64,000 nucleotides of DNA, taken from Candidatus Cottocaccamicrobium excrementipullorum. GTDB taxonomy: Bacteria > Bacillota > Clostridia > Lachnospirales > Lachnospiraceae. Shown here piece after piece: positions 51,216 through 59,702 of this stretch. The stretch covers positions 34,306 to 98,305 of the forward strand of contig DVFL01000006.1 in NCBI GenBank assembly GCA_018713255.1, read 5' to 3'. Each line of letters begins with the position of its first letter. Position 1 is the stretch's first letter. A program made the translations under genes and the position numbers. The notes beneath the pieces were generated by a model that had not been told where the DNA came from, ran no database searches, and was given only the letters and a program-made list of their open reading frames with translations.

Positions 51216-52120
51216 GAATCAGCACGTTTATCTATTGTCTTAAGCAGGGGCTCATCAATATACGCAGAAATCTTCTGCATTCGCTGGCATCAGCCGCAAC
51301 GATTTCCGCGTGTATTTTTTTGTTCTGCCTCTTCTTTGCCATTGTTGCCAATGTGAGGCATTTTGCTCTTGAGGCAGAGACTACAGTGGGAATTACCGTA
51401 TTTTTCGATGAATCCCTGAGTGAAGAGCAGATTCTGGCCATTGGAGAACAGATCCGGGCCAGAAAAGAAGTTAAGGAAATGAATTATATTTCTGCAGAAG
51501 AAGCCTGGGAATCCTTTAAGGAAGAATATTTCAGCGGCATGGAAGAGCTGGCAGATGGATTTGCCGATGACAATCCTTTAGCCGGTTCAGCCTCCTTTGA
51601 GATTTATCTTACAGATATCAGCCTTCAGGATGAGATGGTGGAGTATTTAAATTCTATTGATGGAGTTCGAAAGGTGAATTATTCCAATGCGGCGGCAGCT
51701 GGATTGAACAGCATGAACCGGATTATCGGAGCAGTGTCGGCAGTGATTATCGGAGTTCTGCTGGCGGTGTCGGTTTTCCTGATCAGCAACACCATTTCCG
51801 TGGCGGCAGCTTTCCGAAAGCAGGAAAACGAGATTATGAAGCTTATCGGGGCCACCAATTATATGATCCGGGCGCCTTTCGTGGTGGAAGGATTGATTAT
51901 CGGTTTGACAGGAACCATCCTTCCGCTGGCGGCTACCTACCTTCTTTACCGTCAGGCGGCGTCCTACATCAGCCGGAATTATGTAATTATGACGGGGATT
52001 TTTACCCCAGTGTCCATTCAGGAGATGATGCCGGTGATGGCGGCGGTGGCTCTGGTGCTGGGAGGCGGCATCGGATTTTTCGGAAGCTTTTTTACAATTC
52101 GGAAACATCTTAAGGTGTGA
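51212..52120 (+). CDS. ftsX: Cell division protein FtsX
   Basis: 302 residues with four membrane helices: one near the N-terminus (LASAATISACIFLFCLFFAIV), an extracellular loop of ~120 residues, then three (IIGVLLAVSVFLISNTI and two near the end). The FRKQENEIMKLIGATNYMIRAPFVVEG motif is typical. It transmits FtsE ATP hydrolysis to the wall hydrolase outside. The M23 hydrolase encoded next is the likely target. Confidence 0.95.
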   Translation: MRISTFIYCLKQGLINIRRNLLHSLASAATISACIFLFCLFFAIVANVRHFALEAETTVGITVFFDESLSEEQILAIGEQIRARKEVKEMNYISAEEAWESFKEEYFSGMEELADGFADDNPLAGSASFEIYLTDISLQDEMVEYLNSIDGVRKVNYSNAAAAGLNSMNRIIGAVSAVIIGVLLAVSVFLISNTISVAAAFRKQENEIMKLIGATNYMIRAPFVVEGLIIGLTGTILPLAATYLLYRQAASYISRNYVIMTGIFTPVSIQEMMPVMAAVALVLGGGIGFFGSFFTIRKHLKV

Positions 52121-52139
52121 CGGAGGGAACAAAGGAAAT

Positions 52140-53354
52140 ATGATTCGATCAACAAGAATAAGACGGGGGGGACTGACAGCGGCAGGATTACTGCTGCTTG
52201 TTAGCCTCTCTTTTCCTTCTTATGGAACAAATAATGCCCAGGTGGAGAAGGAAAAAGAACGGACTTCCGTCATGGAAGAAGAGAAGGCCAAGGTGGAGGC
52301 TGCTTTAGATAAGCTGGAAGGTCAGAAAGCGGATACGGAAAGCTATGTGCGGCAGCTGGATGCGGAAATGTCCTCCATCAGCAGCCAGTTAGAGGAGCTG
52401 TCAGGACAGATTTCCGATAAAGAGGCGGAGATCGCTGTGACTCAGGAAGCCTTAGATCAGGCTAAGGCGGTGGAAGAGGAGCAGTACCAGTCCATGAAGC
52501 TTCGCATTAAATATATGTATGAAAAGGGAGACACTTCCTTTATTGATCTGATTCTGGAATCAAAGAGCATTGCCCAGATGCTTAACCGGGCGGAATACAT
52601 TGCCCAGATTTCTTCTTACGACCGGCAGATGCTTGACGAGTATGCGGCCACCAAGGAGAATATTGCGGCCAATGAGGCTAAACTGGAGACGGAGCACGAT
52701 GAGCTTCTGACTCTTCAGGCTTCTACTGAGGCCAAGCAGGCTTCGGTGGAGGAGCTTCTGGCAGCTAAGCAGGCGGAGCTTTCCTCCTATGAGACGCAGA
52801 TCGCTTCGGCGCAGAATCAAATCAATGCCTACGAGCAGGACATTGCCGCTCAGGAATCGAAGATCCAGCAGATGGAGGCGGAAATCCGCAGGCAGGAAGA
52901 AGAAGCCAGAAAAAAGGCAGAAGCTTCCGGAAAGTCGTATACTGTGAAAAGCCTGGGAAATACTAGTTTTATCTGGCCGTGTCCCTCCAGCAGCCGAATC
53001 ACTTCCAATTTCGGCGGCCGGGAGTCGCCTACGGAAGGGGCTTCCAGCAATCATCAGGGAATTGACATCGGCGCCAGCACAGGAAGCAATATTCTGGCGG
53101 CGGCAAGCGGAGTGGTGACCATCGCCACATACAGTTCATCAGCGGGAAATTATGTGATGATTAGTCATGGCGGCGGCGTATCTACCGTATATATGCACTG
53201 TTCTTCCCTGCTGGTGTCGGAGGGAGAACAAGTTTCTCAGGGGCAGGTGATTGCCAAGGTAGGCTCCACCGGATATTCCACTGGACCTCACCTGCATTTC
53301 GGCATCCGAAGCGGAGGAAGCTATGTAAATCCTCTGAATTATGCAAGTCCGTAG
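52140..53354 (+). CDS. M23 murein hydrolase with coiled coil (EnvC/PcsB-like)
   Basis: 404 residues. Signal peptide ~1-30 (LTAAGLLLLVSLSFPSYG). A long coiled coil (~33-265, rich in Glu/Gln/Ala) of the type that binds the FtsX loop comes next. The LytM/M23 domain (~290-404) has zinc ligands in SNHQGIDIGAS and GPHLHFGIR. Because these ligands are intact, it is likely a hydrolase itself, not just an activator as EnvC of E. coli. It follows ftsX by 19 bases. It cuts peptide cross-links outside the membrane. Confidence 0.92.
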   Translation: MIRSTRIRRGGLTAAGLLLLVSLSFPSYGTNNAQVEKEKERTSVMEEEKAKVEAALDKLEGQKADTESYVRQLDAEMSSISSQLEELSGQISDKEAEIAVTQEALDQAKAVEEEQYQSMKLRIKYMYEKGDTSFIDLILESKSIAQMLNRAEYIAQISSYDRQMLDEYAATKENIAANEAKLETEHDELLTLQASTEAKQASVEELLAAKQAELSSYETQIASAQNQINAYEQDIAAQESKIQQMEAEIRRQEEEARKKAEASGKSYTVKSLGNTSFIWPCPSSSRITSNFGGRESPTEGASSNHQGIDIGASTGSNILAAASGVVTIATYSSSAGNYVMISHGGGVSTVYMHCSSLLVSEGEQVSQGQVIAKVGSTGYSTGPHLHFGIRSGGSYVNPLNYASP

Positions 53355-53454
53355 CATCGGTGTTCACCCTGTACGCCGATGCCTGCATTGGCGCAGAAGG
53401 GAGATTCTTTTGAAGGCCATGCTAATTATATGAAGACAGATAGGAGATAAAACG

Positions 53455-55218
53455 TTGGAGAACAGGAACAAGTTTTGGAAAGGCGTTCTGGTGGGAGCGC
53501 TGGTAACCGCCTTTGCGGGATTAATTATTGTAGGGATGTCTGCCGGCATTTTTCTCATCGGCAGAAGCGTGATTTACAGCCAGTCCCGGAGTCAGACCGC
53601 TCAGGGAGAAGAAGGAAAGTCTGGAATCGACTGGAACCGGGTGGTATCCAAGGGCCAGTTCCTGCAGTCTTATATCGAAGAATACTTCCTGTTTGACGAG
53701 GATCTGGAAAATGTGGAGGAGTCCATCTATAAGGGGCTGATGTCTGGACTGGAAGATGATTATTCCACTTATTATACTCCAGAGGAATTTAAGGATCTGA
53801 TGGAAGAGACCAGAGGAGAGTACTGCGGAATCGGCGCTATGGTGTCGAAAAACATGACCACTGGAGTGGTATCCATTGTAAAGGTGTTTAAGAATACGCC
53901 GGCGGAAGAGGCAGGCCTTATGGCCGGCGATGTGTTCTACCAGATCGATGACCTGAAAGTGACGGGAGACATGGACCTGGATATTCTGGTGAGCCAGTAT
54001 GTGAAAGGCGAGGAAGGAACCACGGTGCACTTGAAGATGTACCGGCCCAGCATCAGTGATTACGTAGAGATGGATGTGGAGCGGCGCCAGGTAGAGGTAC
54101 AGACGGTGGAATACGAGATGAAGGATGATCACCTGGGCTATATTTCCGTAAGCCAGTTTGAGGACAATACCACAGAGCAGTTTATGGAAGCCATCGAGGA
54201 TCTGGAAGAACAGGGCATGGAAGGTATGATCATTGATCTGCGGGGGAATCCCGGAGGTATTCTGGATACGGCAGTGGCCATGCTGGATTATCTGCTGCCG
54301 GATGATCTGACCCAGTACAGCAAAGATCAGGACAGCAACAAGGATAGCACCCTTCTGGTGTCCATGGCAGATAAAAACGGCGAGGGAGACAGCTACTATT
54401 GCAGCGACGGTCACAGTGTAGACTGCCCGATCGTGATTCTGGTGGACGGAAACTCCGCCAGCGCCTCAGAGGTCTTCTCCGGCGCCATGAAGGATTATGG
54501 ACGGGCAGCGCTGGTGGGCACCACCACCTTCGGAAAGGGCATTGTGCAGACGGTATTCAGTCTTCAGGACGGTTCTGCCATTAAGATTACCACTGCCCAT
54601 TATTACAGTCCCAGCGGATTTGACCTGCACGGAATTGGCATTACTCCCGATGTGGAAATCGCCTATGAGATTCCGGAGCGGCTTTTAAATTTTGATTCCG
54701 ATGAGGCGGCTTCTTCCGGCGGCGTCATTCAGCTGACAGATGAGGATGACAATCAGTTAATGAAGGCCAAGGAAGTCCTTCAGGAAATGATCGGCGGGGC
54801 CGATTTAGAGACAGTGAAAGAAGAGGCGGCTGCGGAAAAGGATGCCGCTGAGAATGCTGCCGGAGCTGCAGATACCGCTGAGAATGGCGCTGCAGATACT
54901 GCTGAGACTGGCTCCGATGCGGAAAATTCTGGGAATTCCACAGAGACCGGAGAAGAGACGAGAGAAGCGGCAGACGAGGCTGCAGAAACAAAAGAAACAG
55001 ATACGTCAAAAGGAACTGCGGGGGCGGAAGAAACTAAGGATGCCGCTGAGCCGAAGGAGACCACTGGGTCGGAGGATACCGCTGAACCGGAAGAAACCGC
55101 CGGGCCAGAGGAGACGCAAGAGGATCCGATGGCCGGCAGGCGAAATGAAGCAGAGCGGAATGGCGGAACAGAGGAAAATACTCTTCAGGATCCGGCGGCA
55201 GAGGTAAGGGCGGCCTGA
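53455..55218 (+). CDS. ctpA: S41 C-terminal processing protease (CtpA) with acidic tail
   Basis: 587 residues from TTG 53455 (TAGGAGATAAAACG upstream). Membrane anchor ~8-38; PDZ domain ~125-215 (GIGAMVSKNMTTGVVSIVKVFKNTPAEEAGL); S41 domain with Ser336 in GNSASASE and Lys361 in TFGKG, the 25-residue spacing of the Ser-Lys dyad. Residues ~445-587 are an Ala/Glu/Thr low-complexity tail with repeated AENAA and EETKDAAEPKET-like units. It trims exported or wall-associated proteins and probably acts with the FtsX-linked hydrolase. Confidence 0.93.
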   Translation: MENRNKFWKGVLVGALVTAFAGLIIVGMSAGIFLIGRSVIYSQSRSQTAQGEEGKSGIDWNRVVSKGQFLQSYIEEYFLFDEDLENVEESIYKGLMSGLEDDYSTYYTPEEFKDLMEETRGEYCGIGAMVSKNMTTGVVSIVKVFKNTPAEEAGLMAGDVFYQIDDLKVTGDMDLDILVSQYVKGEEGTTVHLKMYRPSISDYVEMDVERRQVEVQTVEYEMKDDHLGYISVSQFEDNTTEQFMEAIEDLEEQGMEGMIIDLRGNPGGILDTAVAMLDYLLPDDLTQYSKDQDSNKDSTLLVSMADKNGEGDSYYCSDGHSVDCPIVILVDGNSASASEVFSGAMKDYGRAALVGTTTFGKGIVQTVFSLQDGSAIKITTAHYYSPSGFDLHGIGITPDVEIAYEIPERLLNFDSDEAASSGGVIQLTDEDDNQLMKAKEVLQEMIGGADLETVKEEAAAEKDAAENAAGAADTAENGAADTAETGSDAENSGNSTETGEETREAADEAAETKETDTSKGTAGAEETKDAAEPKETTGSEDTAEPEETAGPEETQEDPMAGRRNEAERNGGTEENTLQDPAAEVRAA

Positions 55219-55280
55219 ATGGGGTCGGGTAATTATTCTGTCCAGCAGGGTTTGTTGAAGCATTCTATGTAATGATGTTG

Positions 55281-55316
55281 GGGGCCGGTGTGACTCGGGC
55301 GAGTCACACCGGCCCC
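55281..55316. terminator. Perfect 36-base hairpin after ctpA
   Basis: The 16 bases from 55281 pair perfectly with those ending at 55316, with a four-base GGGC loop; the stem is very GC rich and begins GGGGCCGG. There is no T tract on the plus strand. It marks the end of the ftsEX-ctpA unit. Confidence 0.65.
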
Positions 55317-55376
55317 TGTTAGAATTATTGATTGTCCGACGGCTTATTTATCCATTTTCAATGATTTTCGTATTGA

Positions 55377-56152
55377 TCATAGCTTGGTTAAAATCCTTTT
55401 TTCGTCTGCATCTGAAATTCCCAGAGCCTCCATTGCCTGCTCTGCTGTGAAATTCAGGTTCTTCATTAAATTCCTTACGCCAAGCAGCTGCATGTGTTCT
55501 GTAGCATCTGCTGCCGCTTCTTTTGTTGCTTTTTCTGTCGCTTCCTCAATCATCGCCTGAATTGCCTCGCACACACTTACCCTCTCCTTTCCTCTCATCT
55601 CAAGTTTCGCATTAACACAGGTGTTTAATACATCAATCTCTTTCCGACTAAAGTTAACCCCGGCCCCATCACCTTGAAGTCAGGACTTCATATGCGTTTT
55701 ATCTTTTGTGTATTTGATAAAATGCAGAACATCGCCTAAAGATGATCGAAACCGTTTTAAATCTTCCAATGAAAGATCACTCGGCGCCAGAAGGTGAATC
55801 TTCGCCCTTCTCTCCACTTGCGCGGCATACTGCAGCGCGTCGTACAGCAGATTTTTTACCGGGGCCGCATAATGCACTGTTAGCTGGTTTTCAATTCCTA
55901 GAAGCAGATATACTGCCTTCTCATCGTTCATTAATATTGCTGATTTAAACACATCCCGATATCTTTGTATCTTTGGATCAGTTCTCCTTGCCCTTCCACG
56001 CCGAAAGGAGCAGAAAACTCTGTGCTGTCTAATTCACGAAGCTGCTCAGGGAACAGCACCTGCCTGCCGCCATAAAGATATACATTAAACGCATCAGCAA
56101 AAACATCTGGCTGACAGGTATAAGCTTTCGCTGCTGTATCAGCTTTTCCCAC
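55377..56152 (-). pseudogene. Decayed Rpn-family (recombination-promoting nuclease/transposase-like) gene
   Basis: Three minus-strand pieces belong to one ancestral protein. The N-terminal part (56152-55931) contains MGKADTAAKAYTCQPDVFADAFNVYLYGG. The middle (55952-55680) has FKSAILMNDEKAVYLLLGIENQLTVHYAAPV and LSLEDLKRFRSSLGDVLHFIKYTKDKTHMK. The C-terminal part (55598-55377) has EHMQLLGVRNLMKNLNFTAEQAMEALGIS. A frameshift near 55940 and a stop near 55680 separate them. The middle seems shortened by an internal deletion after AAQVERRAK. Rpn proteins carry a PD-(D/E)XK nuclease domain, so this copy should be inactive. Confidence 0.78.
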
Positions 56153-56340
56153 GGGCTTCCCCCTTTCATTGTAATAACTCCTTATGGCGATACATTACCC
56201 TATTTTCCATATTTTGTCAATCCTTGGAACAGGATTTTATTCCTGCATGCAACGAACCAAGCGGATATGCCTGCATGTTCATTTGACTTTTCCGTCGAAA
56301 TTTCTCACGCAAAACATATGTATATCCGGCGGCAGAAATA

Positions 56341-56410
56341 AAAAAGAGATTATCCCGCAATAATTCAAAACAATATAGCCTTGAATACCGTGGTGAGATA
56401 ATCTCTTTTT
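56341..56410. repeat. 14-bp inverted repeat with 42-base interior
   Basis: AAAAAGAGATTATC (56341-56354) and GATAATCTCTTTTT (56397-56410) match perfectly; a smaller TTCAA/TTGAA pair lies inside. It may be a bidirectional terminator for the facing ends, or a small mobile-element relic. The rest of 56153-56509 shows no gene. Confidence 0.6.
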
Positions 56411-56509
56411 AGAATGTCACAGGATTCCCTCATCTCCTGTTCAGGAATCGTGCTTCCTTCTGCAGATCAGATGAGCTGTGTCCTTTTCTGCCATTTTTGG
56501 TTGGCTGAT

Positions 56510-57571
56510 CTATTTTCTGGCTTCTGCCCTTTCGGCGGCAAGTTCTTTGATCATGGTTTCAAGATCCTGGGTGAACTGGCGCACAGCCTCTTCTTTGGTA
56601 GCCCAGGAGGTGACGAAGCGCACGGCGGTGTGGGTTTCATCGATCTTTTTCTGGTTCTGGAACTGATAGGACTGGCGGAGTCTGGCAATCAGGCTGTCGG
56701 GCAGGATGGGAAACTGCTGGTTGGTGGCGGAACCAGAGAAGAATGGGAATCCGCACCGGCTGAAGGCCTTTTTTAATTCCATGGCCATTTCATTAGCATG
56801 GGAAGCCATGTCGTAGAAGAGGTTGTTCTGGAACAACTCTTCAAACTGGATGCCTAAGAGGAAGCCTTTGGCCAGCATAGCCCCTTTCTGCTTGATCATG
56901 TAGCGGAAATCCGGCTTTAAATCAGGATGGGCAATTACCAGAGCTTCGCCGAAGAGGGCGCCGTTCTTGGTGCCGCCGATATAGAACAAATCTGTAAGCC
57001 GGGCAATGTCCGCCATGCTTAAATCATTTTCCGGGCTGGTAAGGGCCGCCCCAAGTCTTGCACCGTCCAGGAAAAGGTACAGGCCCTTCTGACGGCAGAA
57101 GCGGGAAAGGGCTTCCAGCTCCGTTAAGGTGTACTGGGTGCCGATCTCGGTGGTATTGGAAATATAAGCCATTTTAGGCTGAACCATGTGCTCATCGGTA
57201 TGCTCATCCAGAATTTCCTGAATCATGGCAGGAGTGAGCTTCCCGTCGGCAGAGGGACGAGTCAGAACCTTATGGCCGGTGGATTCCACAGCGCCGGTTT
57301 CGTGAACGTTGATATGGCCGGTTTCCGCTGCAATCACCGCCTGGTGGGGGCGGAGGGCTGCGCTGATGGCAAGCATATTGGTCTGGGTGCCGCCCACCAG
57401 AAAATGAATGTCTACATCCTCTCGTTTAATTTCCTTCTTGATCAATTCTTTCGCGTGTTCCGTGTGGGTATCCATGGAATACCCATCATGCTGGTCTAAG
57501 CTGGCTTCAATCAGGGCCTTCATAATCTGAGGATGGGCCCCTTCGCTGTAATCATTGTTGAAGCAGTACAT
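56510..57571 (-). CDS. Low-specificity threonine aldolase / beta-eliminating lyase-like PLP enzyme
   Basis: 353 residues from ATG 57571 (AAGGAGATTTGTCAGAA upstream). Family segments: MYCFNNDYSEGAHPQIMKAL, VGGTQTNMLAIS, GHINVHETGAVESTGHK, LFLDGARLGAAL, and the PLP Lys in YIGGTKNGALFG. The expected reaction is cleavage of L-threonine or L-allo-threonine to glycine and acetaldehyde. It is transcribed alone, away from the XRE gene. Confidence 0.9.
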   Translation of the reverse strand: MYCFNNDYSEGAHPQIMKALIEASLDQHDGYSMDTHTEHAKELIKKEIKREDVDIHFLVGGTQTNMLAISAALRPHQAVIAAETGHINVHETGAVESTGHKVLTRPSADGKLTPAMIQEILDEHTDEHMVQPKMAYISNTTEIGTQYTLTELEALSRFCRQKGLYLFLDGARLGAALTSPENDLSMADIARLTDLFYIGGTKNGALFGEALVIAHPDLKPDFRYMIKQKGAMLAKGFLLGIQFEELFQNNLFYDMASHANEMAMELKKAFSRCGFPFFSGSATNQQFPILPDSLIARLRQSYQFQNQKKIDETHTAVRFVTSWATKEEAVRQFTQDLETMIKELAAERAEARK

Positions 57572-57736
57572 TTCTGACAAATCTCCTTTCAGGCGTTTCG
57601 TTCTGTTTTTTTATGATGCCGGCTTGCTTTTGTGCTTCCCGGTCCACAAACCGCAAAAACATTTATCGTAACTATTTCAGACGGTGCATCTTCTTGCCCG
57701 GCCGAGGCCGGACAAAAGCCGGGATGTCCATCCGAT

Positions 57737-57801
57737 GGGAAAACAGGTGCAAAATCATGCTTATAAGCGAGCTTAACGCCTGTTTTTGCACCTGTTTTCC
57801 C
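57737..57801. repeat. 18-bp perfect inverted repeat with 29-base loop
   Basis: GGGAAAACAGGTGCAAAA (57737-57754) and its exact complement TTTTGCACCTGTTTTCCC (57784-57801) flank an interior containing GCTTATAAGC. It lies between the divergent ends/starts of the aldolase and XRE genes (57572-57828), which otherwise contain no gene I can support. It could be a terminator for the XRE gene or a short mobile repeat. Confidence 0.7.
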
Positions 57802-57828
57802 GCCGTCCTGAACTGTTACCATTTATCA

Positions 57829-58212
57829 TCATAATCGATTTTGGGAAGAAAGTCCAGCAGAAGGGTCTTTCGTTTCCGGTTCCTGGCTGGCAAACAGGCC
57901 CAGGATATAGCCCTGAACAAGAGATTTATTCTTATCTGACAATTTATCGTAAATTTTCATCAATTCATTTTTCGAAAGATCAGTATAAAAGGTATCGCCG
58001 ATCTGATGGCCGGGGCTGCGGCTGTCGGAGTAGCCGATGAGATAATCGGTGGACACATTAAACAAATCCGCCATCCGCATCAGCAGATCGATACTGGGCT
58101 CATTCTTTCCATTCTCATAGGCGCTGATCATTTTCTGGGAAACGTTCAGCTTCATGGCAAGACTGATCTGATTCATCCGCTTTTCTTTACGAAGTTCTGC
58201 AATTCTGTTCAT
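57829..58212 (-). CDS. XRE-family regulator with C-terminal helical part
   Basis: 127 residues. HTH ~1-60 (MNRIAELRKEKRMNQISLAMKLNVSQKMISAYENGKNEPSIDLLMRMADLFNVSTDYLIGY), then a helical segment (LSKNELMKIYDKLSDKNKSLVQGYILGLFASQ). ATG 58212 follows GGAGATATCATCC. It is divergent from the polysaccharide locus and could regulate it. Its end reads into QNRL at 57829. Confidence 0.88.
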   Translation of the reverse strand: MNRIAELRKEKRMNQISLAMKLNVSQKMISAYENGKNEPSIDLLMRMADLFNVSTDYLIGYSDSRSPGHQIGDTFYTDLSKNELMKIYDKLSDKNKSLVQGYILGLFASQEPETKDPSAGLSSQNRL

Positions 58213-58214
58213 GG

Positions 58215-58427
58215 ATGATATCTCCTATGTCTCCTAAAGGATGGGTGAGTGCCCGGGGAAAAGGACTTGCTGCCTCCTTCGCCCTGCTTGGGACAGTTAT
58301 TTTAGTGTTAACGATTTGCAGCGCTTTATTCATGGGACGAAAGAGCGGCTGCAGCGATTTGGAGGCCTTTCTAGTAAAAAGGCACGAAAAAAGCGTTAAA
58401 CTCTACCTACATTTTAAGAAAAAATAA
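58215..58427 (+). CDS. Doubtful 70-residue frame with one hydrophobic segment
   Basis: The frame MISPMSPKGWVSARGKGL-AASFALLGTVILVLTICSALFMG ends in a basic tail. It starts right next to the divergent XRE start and has no clear ribosome site, since the nearby purine-rich signal belongs to the XRE gene. It may be chance coding over the XRE promoter region. Apart from this and the promoter at 58428, the stretch to 58544 is leader sequence. Confidence 0.2.
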   Translation: MISPMSPKGWVSARGKGLAASFALLGTVILVLTICSALFMGRKSGCSDLEAFLVKRHEKSVKLYLHFKKK

Positions 58428-58456
58428 TTGACTGAAATATTCTTAAAAGGTATAAT
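58428..58456 (+). promoter_or_regulatory. Promoter of the polysaccharide locus
   Basis: TTGACT at 58428-58433, a 17-base spacer and TATAAT at 58451-58456. A leader of about 80 bases follows with the small hairpin TGTAAAA/TATTTTACG before the first gene at 58545. Any start upstream of 58545 would lie in this promoter. Confidence 0.8.
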
Positions 58457-58544
58457 CGTACCTGTAAAAGGTATATTTTACGGGAAAAGGAATAAAAATA
58501 GTCGAAAAAGGACTAATCATCAGGAACAAAAAGGCGGTGAGGGC

Positions 58545-59702
58545 ATGAAGCTTTTCCTGAACCAGAGGGATGGACTGGTAGAAACATTTATCCGGCGGCA
58601 GGTAACTGAGCGAGGACTGGATCCACGGACGGAGAAGGCGTACCGACTGGATTTGCAGCATCTGTACACCTGGATGGAAGAAAGACAGGTGACGGAGTTT
58701 CAGGAAAAGGATATCCAGGAGTATTTATCCTATCTGGCAGGGGAGAAAGCTCTGCGCCGCTCCACCGTAACCCGGAAGTACCGGGTATTTTCCTATTTTT
58801 TACAGTTCTGCAGGCAGTATGTACATAAGGAGTCCTCTGAGGGAAGAGGACTTGGATCTGGAACCGAAGCCGAATCTGGAGTTGAAATCAGATCTGGATC
58901 TGATCAAAGGCCTTGTCTGGAAGAGGCCGTGGGAGGGGAAAAGACCTGGCAGGCTTCCAGGGCAGGCCTGGAAGCAGGGCAAGGATTAGAACCAATGCAA
59001 GGGCCAGAACCGGTACAAATACCAGAATCGGGGCAAAGGCCAGCGTCAGTGTCATCATCATCAGCGGTATCGGTACTGGGGGCAGATTCATTGAGGGGAT
59101 TGGGACCATCAATGGATGAAGCAGTTGACGGTTCCGGCCCGGGAAAGCTTTCCAGCGGCGAGGTAGACCGCTTCTTTCAGGCAATCAGCCGGGAATATGA
59201 ATCTCTGGACAGCGATTTCCGCAGAAGGGTATGTCTGCGGGATGACGTGATGATGGAACTTTTATTTTACCACGGAATCCAGGTAAGTGAGCTGTTAAAT
59301 CTCTCGGTGAAGGACTATGACCAGAAAACCGGGATCCTTAAGGTTCCGGGAAAGCGGGGGAGAGGACGGGAGTTTCACTTGTTTTCCCGGCAGCTTAAGG
59401 AAAAGATGGACCGGTGGGTTTTGGAACGGGAGCATTTTCTTAAGGATGGGGAGAGGCAAGATGGGTTGTTTGTTTCAAAGCTGGGGAGGCCTCTTTCCAT
59501 GAAGATGGTGATTAATGTGTTTGATAAGTACAGGGAATTGGCGGGGATTGAGGCGGAATATAAGCCGAAGGATTTGAAGGGGAGTGTGGAACGGTATGCG
59601 GTGGAGAAGTTGGGGGAGAGAGCGTTCCTGGATATGATAGATTCGAGTGAAAAGTGGGGAGTGGGAGGATATTGTACTACAGAAAACCAGATAATTGGTT
59701 AG
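58545..59702 (+). CDS. Tyrosine-recombinase-like protein lacking catalytic residues
   Basis: 385 residues from ATG 58545. Residues 1-95 are an integrase SAM-like N-terminal domain (RGLDPRTEKAYRLDLQHLYTWMEE, STVTRKYRVFSYFLQF). Residues ~96-200 are a low-complexity Gly/Glu/Gln/Pro linker (EAGQGLEPMQGPEPVQIPE). The catalytic fold follows (LLFYHGIQVSELLNLSVKDYD) but the first Arg (normally TGLRVSEL) is Gln, the HxxR box is KPKDLKGSVERYA, and the C-terminus EKWGVGGYCTTENQ lacks the GHxxxxTT..Y motif. Strand exchange is not expected. A regulatory DNA-binding role at the head of the polysaccharide locus is possible. Confidence 0.82.
   Translation: MKLFLNQRDGLVETFIRRQVTERGLDPRTEKAYRLDLQHLYTWMEERQVTEFQEKDIQEYLSYLAGEKALRRSTVTRKYRVFSYFLQFCRQYVHKESSEGRGLGSGTEAESGVEIRSGSDQRPCLEEAVGGEKTWQASRAGLEAGQGLEPMQGPEPVQIPESGQRPASVSSSSAVSVLGADSLRGLGPSMDEAVDGSGPGKLSSGEVDRFFQAISREYESLDSDFRRRVCLRDDVMMELLFYHGIQVSELLNLSVKDYDQKTGILKVPGKRGRGREFHLFSRQLKEKMDRWVLEREHFLKDGERQDGLFVSKLGRPLSMKMVINVFDKYRELAGIEAEYKPKDLKGSVERYAVEKLGERAFLDMIDSSEKWGVGGYCTTENQIIG

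Noticed and set aside
52140..53354. EnvC-like activator without enzymatic activity
   Set aside because: The zinc-binding His/Asp and HxH motifs of M23 peptidases are intact, so an active hydrolase is more likely.
55377..55598. Independent small gene for an Ala/Glu-rich 73-residue protein
   Set aside because: It matches the C-terminal end of Rpn-family proteins and aligns in order with the two upstream fragments, so it is part of one pseudogene.
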